From positions 1-23,108 of IMG/VR virus record IMGVR_UViG_3300031746_005935: a DNA stretch of 23,108 nucleotides; one strand, written 5' to 3'. Positions 21,726 to 23,108 of this stretch are shown in pieces (position 1 is the stretch's first letter; each line of letters starts with the position of its first letter). The position numbers and the translations under genes were made by a program. The notes under the pieces were generated by a model. The model had not been told where the DNA came from, did not search any database, and was given only the letters and a program-made list of their open reading frames with translations. The stretch comes from a virus.

Positions 21726-22956
21726 ACTCACAATTAGTTTCGCTACTTAATATTGCTTTTTTACCGGTCATCTTCTCCCAACGCTTAACAATTACATCAC
21801 AATAAAGCGGTGATAATTCTATCATTAAGCATTTGCGATTTGATTTTTCACATGCGATAAGAGTAGTGCCTGAACCACCAAATGGGTCATAAACATAATC
21901 TTCTTCTTTAGTATTATTCAACACAGGCCTTAGCATGCATTCAATAGGTTTTTGAGTTGAATGACACGTAGTTTCTTCTCTGTCGCTGTAATTACCATTA
22001 TTATTTTTAATTTCCCAGACAGTTGATTGATCTCGTGCTCCTTGCCAATTATGCATCTTGCCTTTCTTGACCACGTATAAACAAGGCTCATGCTTCCAAT
22101 GATAATTACCTCTGCTCATTGTAAAATGTTGTTTAGCCCATATAATTTGATTTATAAGTTTATAGCCACATGTTTCTAAATGTGAGACTATTAAGTGACT
22201 ATATAGAGCTGCATGCCATATATACGCTACATCTCCGCTGAATAAAGAATATGCCTCCGACCAATCAATACGATCGTCATTAAGTACTTTACCGTCAGCT
22301 TTACTATCTTTATTTAATAATTTTTTTCTCCAAGCAATATCATATTGAACTCCATAAGGCGGATCTGTAACCATAAGTATCGGACTAATACCATCCATTA
22401 AACTTGCAACAGTAGTAGCAACCGTACTATCACCACACATCAATCTATGATCACCTAGTAACCATATATCTCCTTGTTTTGTTATCGGTTGATTATTAAT
22501 ATCAACTTCAACAATTTCATCTTCGCCTTCAAATATTATTTCTATTTCAGGACTTACAGGATCAAACATTGTGTCAGGCATTCCCCATTCTTTGAGATCG
22601 TCCATATCAAAGTTATTAGCTAACATATCCATATCCCAATCACCAAAACCTAGATTATCTCTAATATTTAAACGTTTGAGTTCTTCTTCAGATAACAGTC
22701 TATTTGGCTTTAAAATATGAATATCATCATGTTCTCTAAAACCTGCGGCAAGAAGGGCTTTTTTACGTGAATGACCGCCTATGATAACGTTATCATAAGA
22801 CACTAAAATACGTCGATGATAACCGTCTTGTTTTATGTCATTAACTAACCTTTTAAAGTCTGCTGTATTTATTCTACGCGGGTTAATGTCGTAATCTTTT
22901 AACTCTTTAAGCTTAACAGTTGTTTCAATCCACAAGATTCTTTCTGATTGTGCCAT
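21703..22956 (-). CDS. ParB-like nuclease domain fused to DNA methyltransferase (417 aa)
   Basis: Residues 14-75 look like a ParB/sulfiredoxin-type domain: VKLKELKDYDINPRRI, then the signature GGHSRKKALLAAG (60-72). Residues 165-400 are an N6-adenine or N4-cytosine methyltransferase: GDHRLMCGDS, catalytic DPPY (198-201), HSTQKP (332-337) and the SAM-binding DPFGGSGTT (357-365). Catalytic motif before SAM motif indicates the beta class. Similar ParB-methylase fusions are frequent in phages beside terminases and are thought to mark phage DNA, for protection or packaging. GTGGAGG lies before the ATG, which overlaps the upstream stop (TAATG). No restriction enzyme partner is seen in the window, so it is probably a solitary methylase. 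Confidence 0.88.
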   Translation of the reverse strand: MAQSERILWIETTVKLKELKDYDINPRRINTADFKRLVNDIKQDGYHRRILVSYDNVIIGGHSRKKALLAAGFREHDDIHILKPNRLLSEEELKRLNIRDNLGFGDWDMDMLANNFDMDDLKEWGMPDTMFDPVSPEIEIIFEGEDEIVEVDINNQPITKQGDIWLLGDHRLMCGDSTVATTVASLMDGISPILMVTDPPYGVQYDIAWRKKLLNKDSKADGKVLNDDRIDWSEAYSLFSGDVAYIWHAALYSHLIVSHLETCGYKLINQIIWAKQHFTMSRGNYHWKHEPCLYVVKKGKMHNWQGARDQSTVWEIKNNNGNYSDREETTCHSTQKPIECMLRPVLNNTKEEDYVYDPFGGSGTTLIACEKSNRKCLMIELSPLYCDVIVKRWEKMTGKKAILSSETNCEYENQKTP

Positions 22957-23108
22957 TAAAGATTATCCTCCACATACTCTGCTAGTTTTATAGAATATTC
23001 TCTAAGCAGTTTTATTTTATCTTCATCGTCATCGGTTAACTCATAAAACAACTCATAGTTGTTTTCTTCCATTAAAAAATCACCTATAATATTAATATGT
23101 TTACTCAT
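22956..23108 (-). CDS. Short acidic hypothetical protein (up to 50 aa; may begin outside the window)
   Basis: The frame ends with TAA overlapping the methyltransferase ATG (TAATG at 22954-22958). It is open to the right edge, where an ATG falls exactly on the last three bases, giving MSKHINIIGDFLMEENN and a 50-residue peptide. A second ATG at codon 13 is preceded by AGGTGA and may be the true start (38 residues). The peptide is acidic (TDDDEDKIKLLREYS), without membrane segment or known motif. The overlap with a convincing gene supports reality, but it is too short to name, and the true 5' end may lie outside. Confidence 0.45.
   Translation of the reverse strand: MSKHINIIGDFLMEENNYELFYELTDDDEDKIKLLREYSIKLAEYVEDNL

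Noticed and set aside
1-23108. tRNA genes, CRISPR arrays, attachment sites, integrase or lysis genes
   Set aside because: Reading both strands I found no cloverleaf, spaced repeat array, integrase motif, or convincing holin/endolysin; their absence here does not exclude them outside the window.

Overview
This is one block of the virion-assembly region of a tailed phage or prophage. Every supportable gene lies on the minus strand, so transcription runs from the right edge (23108) to the left edge (1). The DNA is strongly AT-rich. Start and stop usage, Shine-Dalgarno sites and ATGA/TAATG overlaps fit ordinary bacterial translation with TGA as a stop. Proteins recognisable by motif are a ParB/DNA-methyltransferase fusion, small and large terminase subunits, a long P22-type portal, a scaffold-like coiled-coil protein, a Mu gpT-like major capsid protein, a P22 gp4-like adaptor, a second adaptor, a P22 gp10-like propeller protein and a tail fibre. 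I see no tape measure, tail tube, sheath or baseplate gene, so the particle is most likely short-tailed (podovirus type). No bacterial chromosomal gene, integrase, repressor, replication or lysis gene is visible, so lytic phage and prophage cannot be told apart. The base composition would suit a low-GC host such as an AT-rich alphaproteobacterium, but that is only a guess.

Layout in transcription order: (1) 23108-19565, a short acidic ORF, the ParB/methyltransferase, TerS and TerL, all overlapping: DNA marking and packaging. (2) 19556-16998, portal. (3) 16873-16026, two small basic Gly/Ala-rich proteins sharing an REHHFIG-like motif, possibly ejection proteins. (4) 15921-13599, a small ORF, a GroES-like protein, a scaffold-like protein and a 175-residue companion, closed by a hairpin terminator at 13550-13595. 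(5) 13466-11835, a dedicated sigma70-type promoter (TTGACA, 17 bp, TACAAT) driving a decoration-like protein and the major capsid protein. (6) 11819-4442, tail and connector genes: two paralogous beta-rich proteins, the gp4-like adaptor with an inserted discoidin-like domain, a beta-rich minor protein, a second adaptor, a fibre and the propeller protein. (7) 4439-3740, three small proteins, two of them tandem paralogues ending in KFHLY. (8) 3694-120, a cassette of two large Gly/Ala-rich repeat proteins sharing an N-terminal module, with a 105-residue protein between them, probably internal or ejected virion proteins. (9) A partial gene runs off the left edge.

Genes are tightly packed and no stretch above 300 bp lacks a gene. 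The largest gaps are 13391-13598 (promoter and terminator), 16874-16997 and 15922-16025 (weak promoter candidates). The most unusual points are the domain inserted in the adaptor, the repeat-rich ejection-like cassette with a C-terminal cluster of three NPF motifs, the repeated REHHFIG motif, and the transcriptionally separate capsid pair. I recognised no tRNA, CRISPR array, insertion sequence or attachment site.
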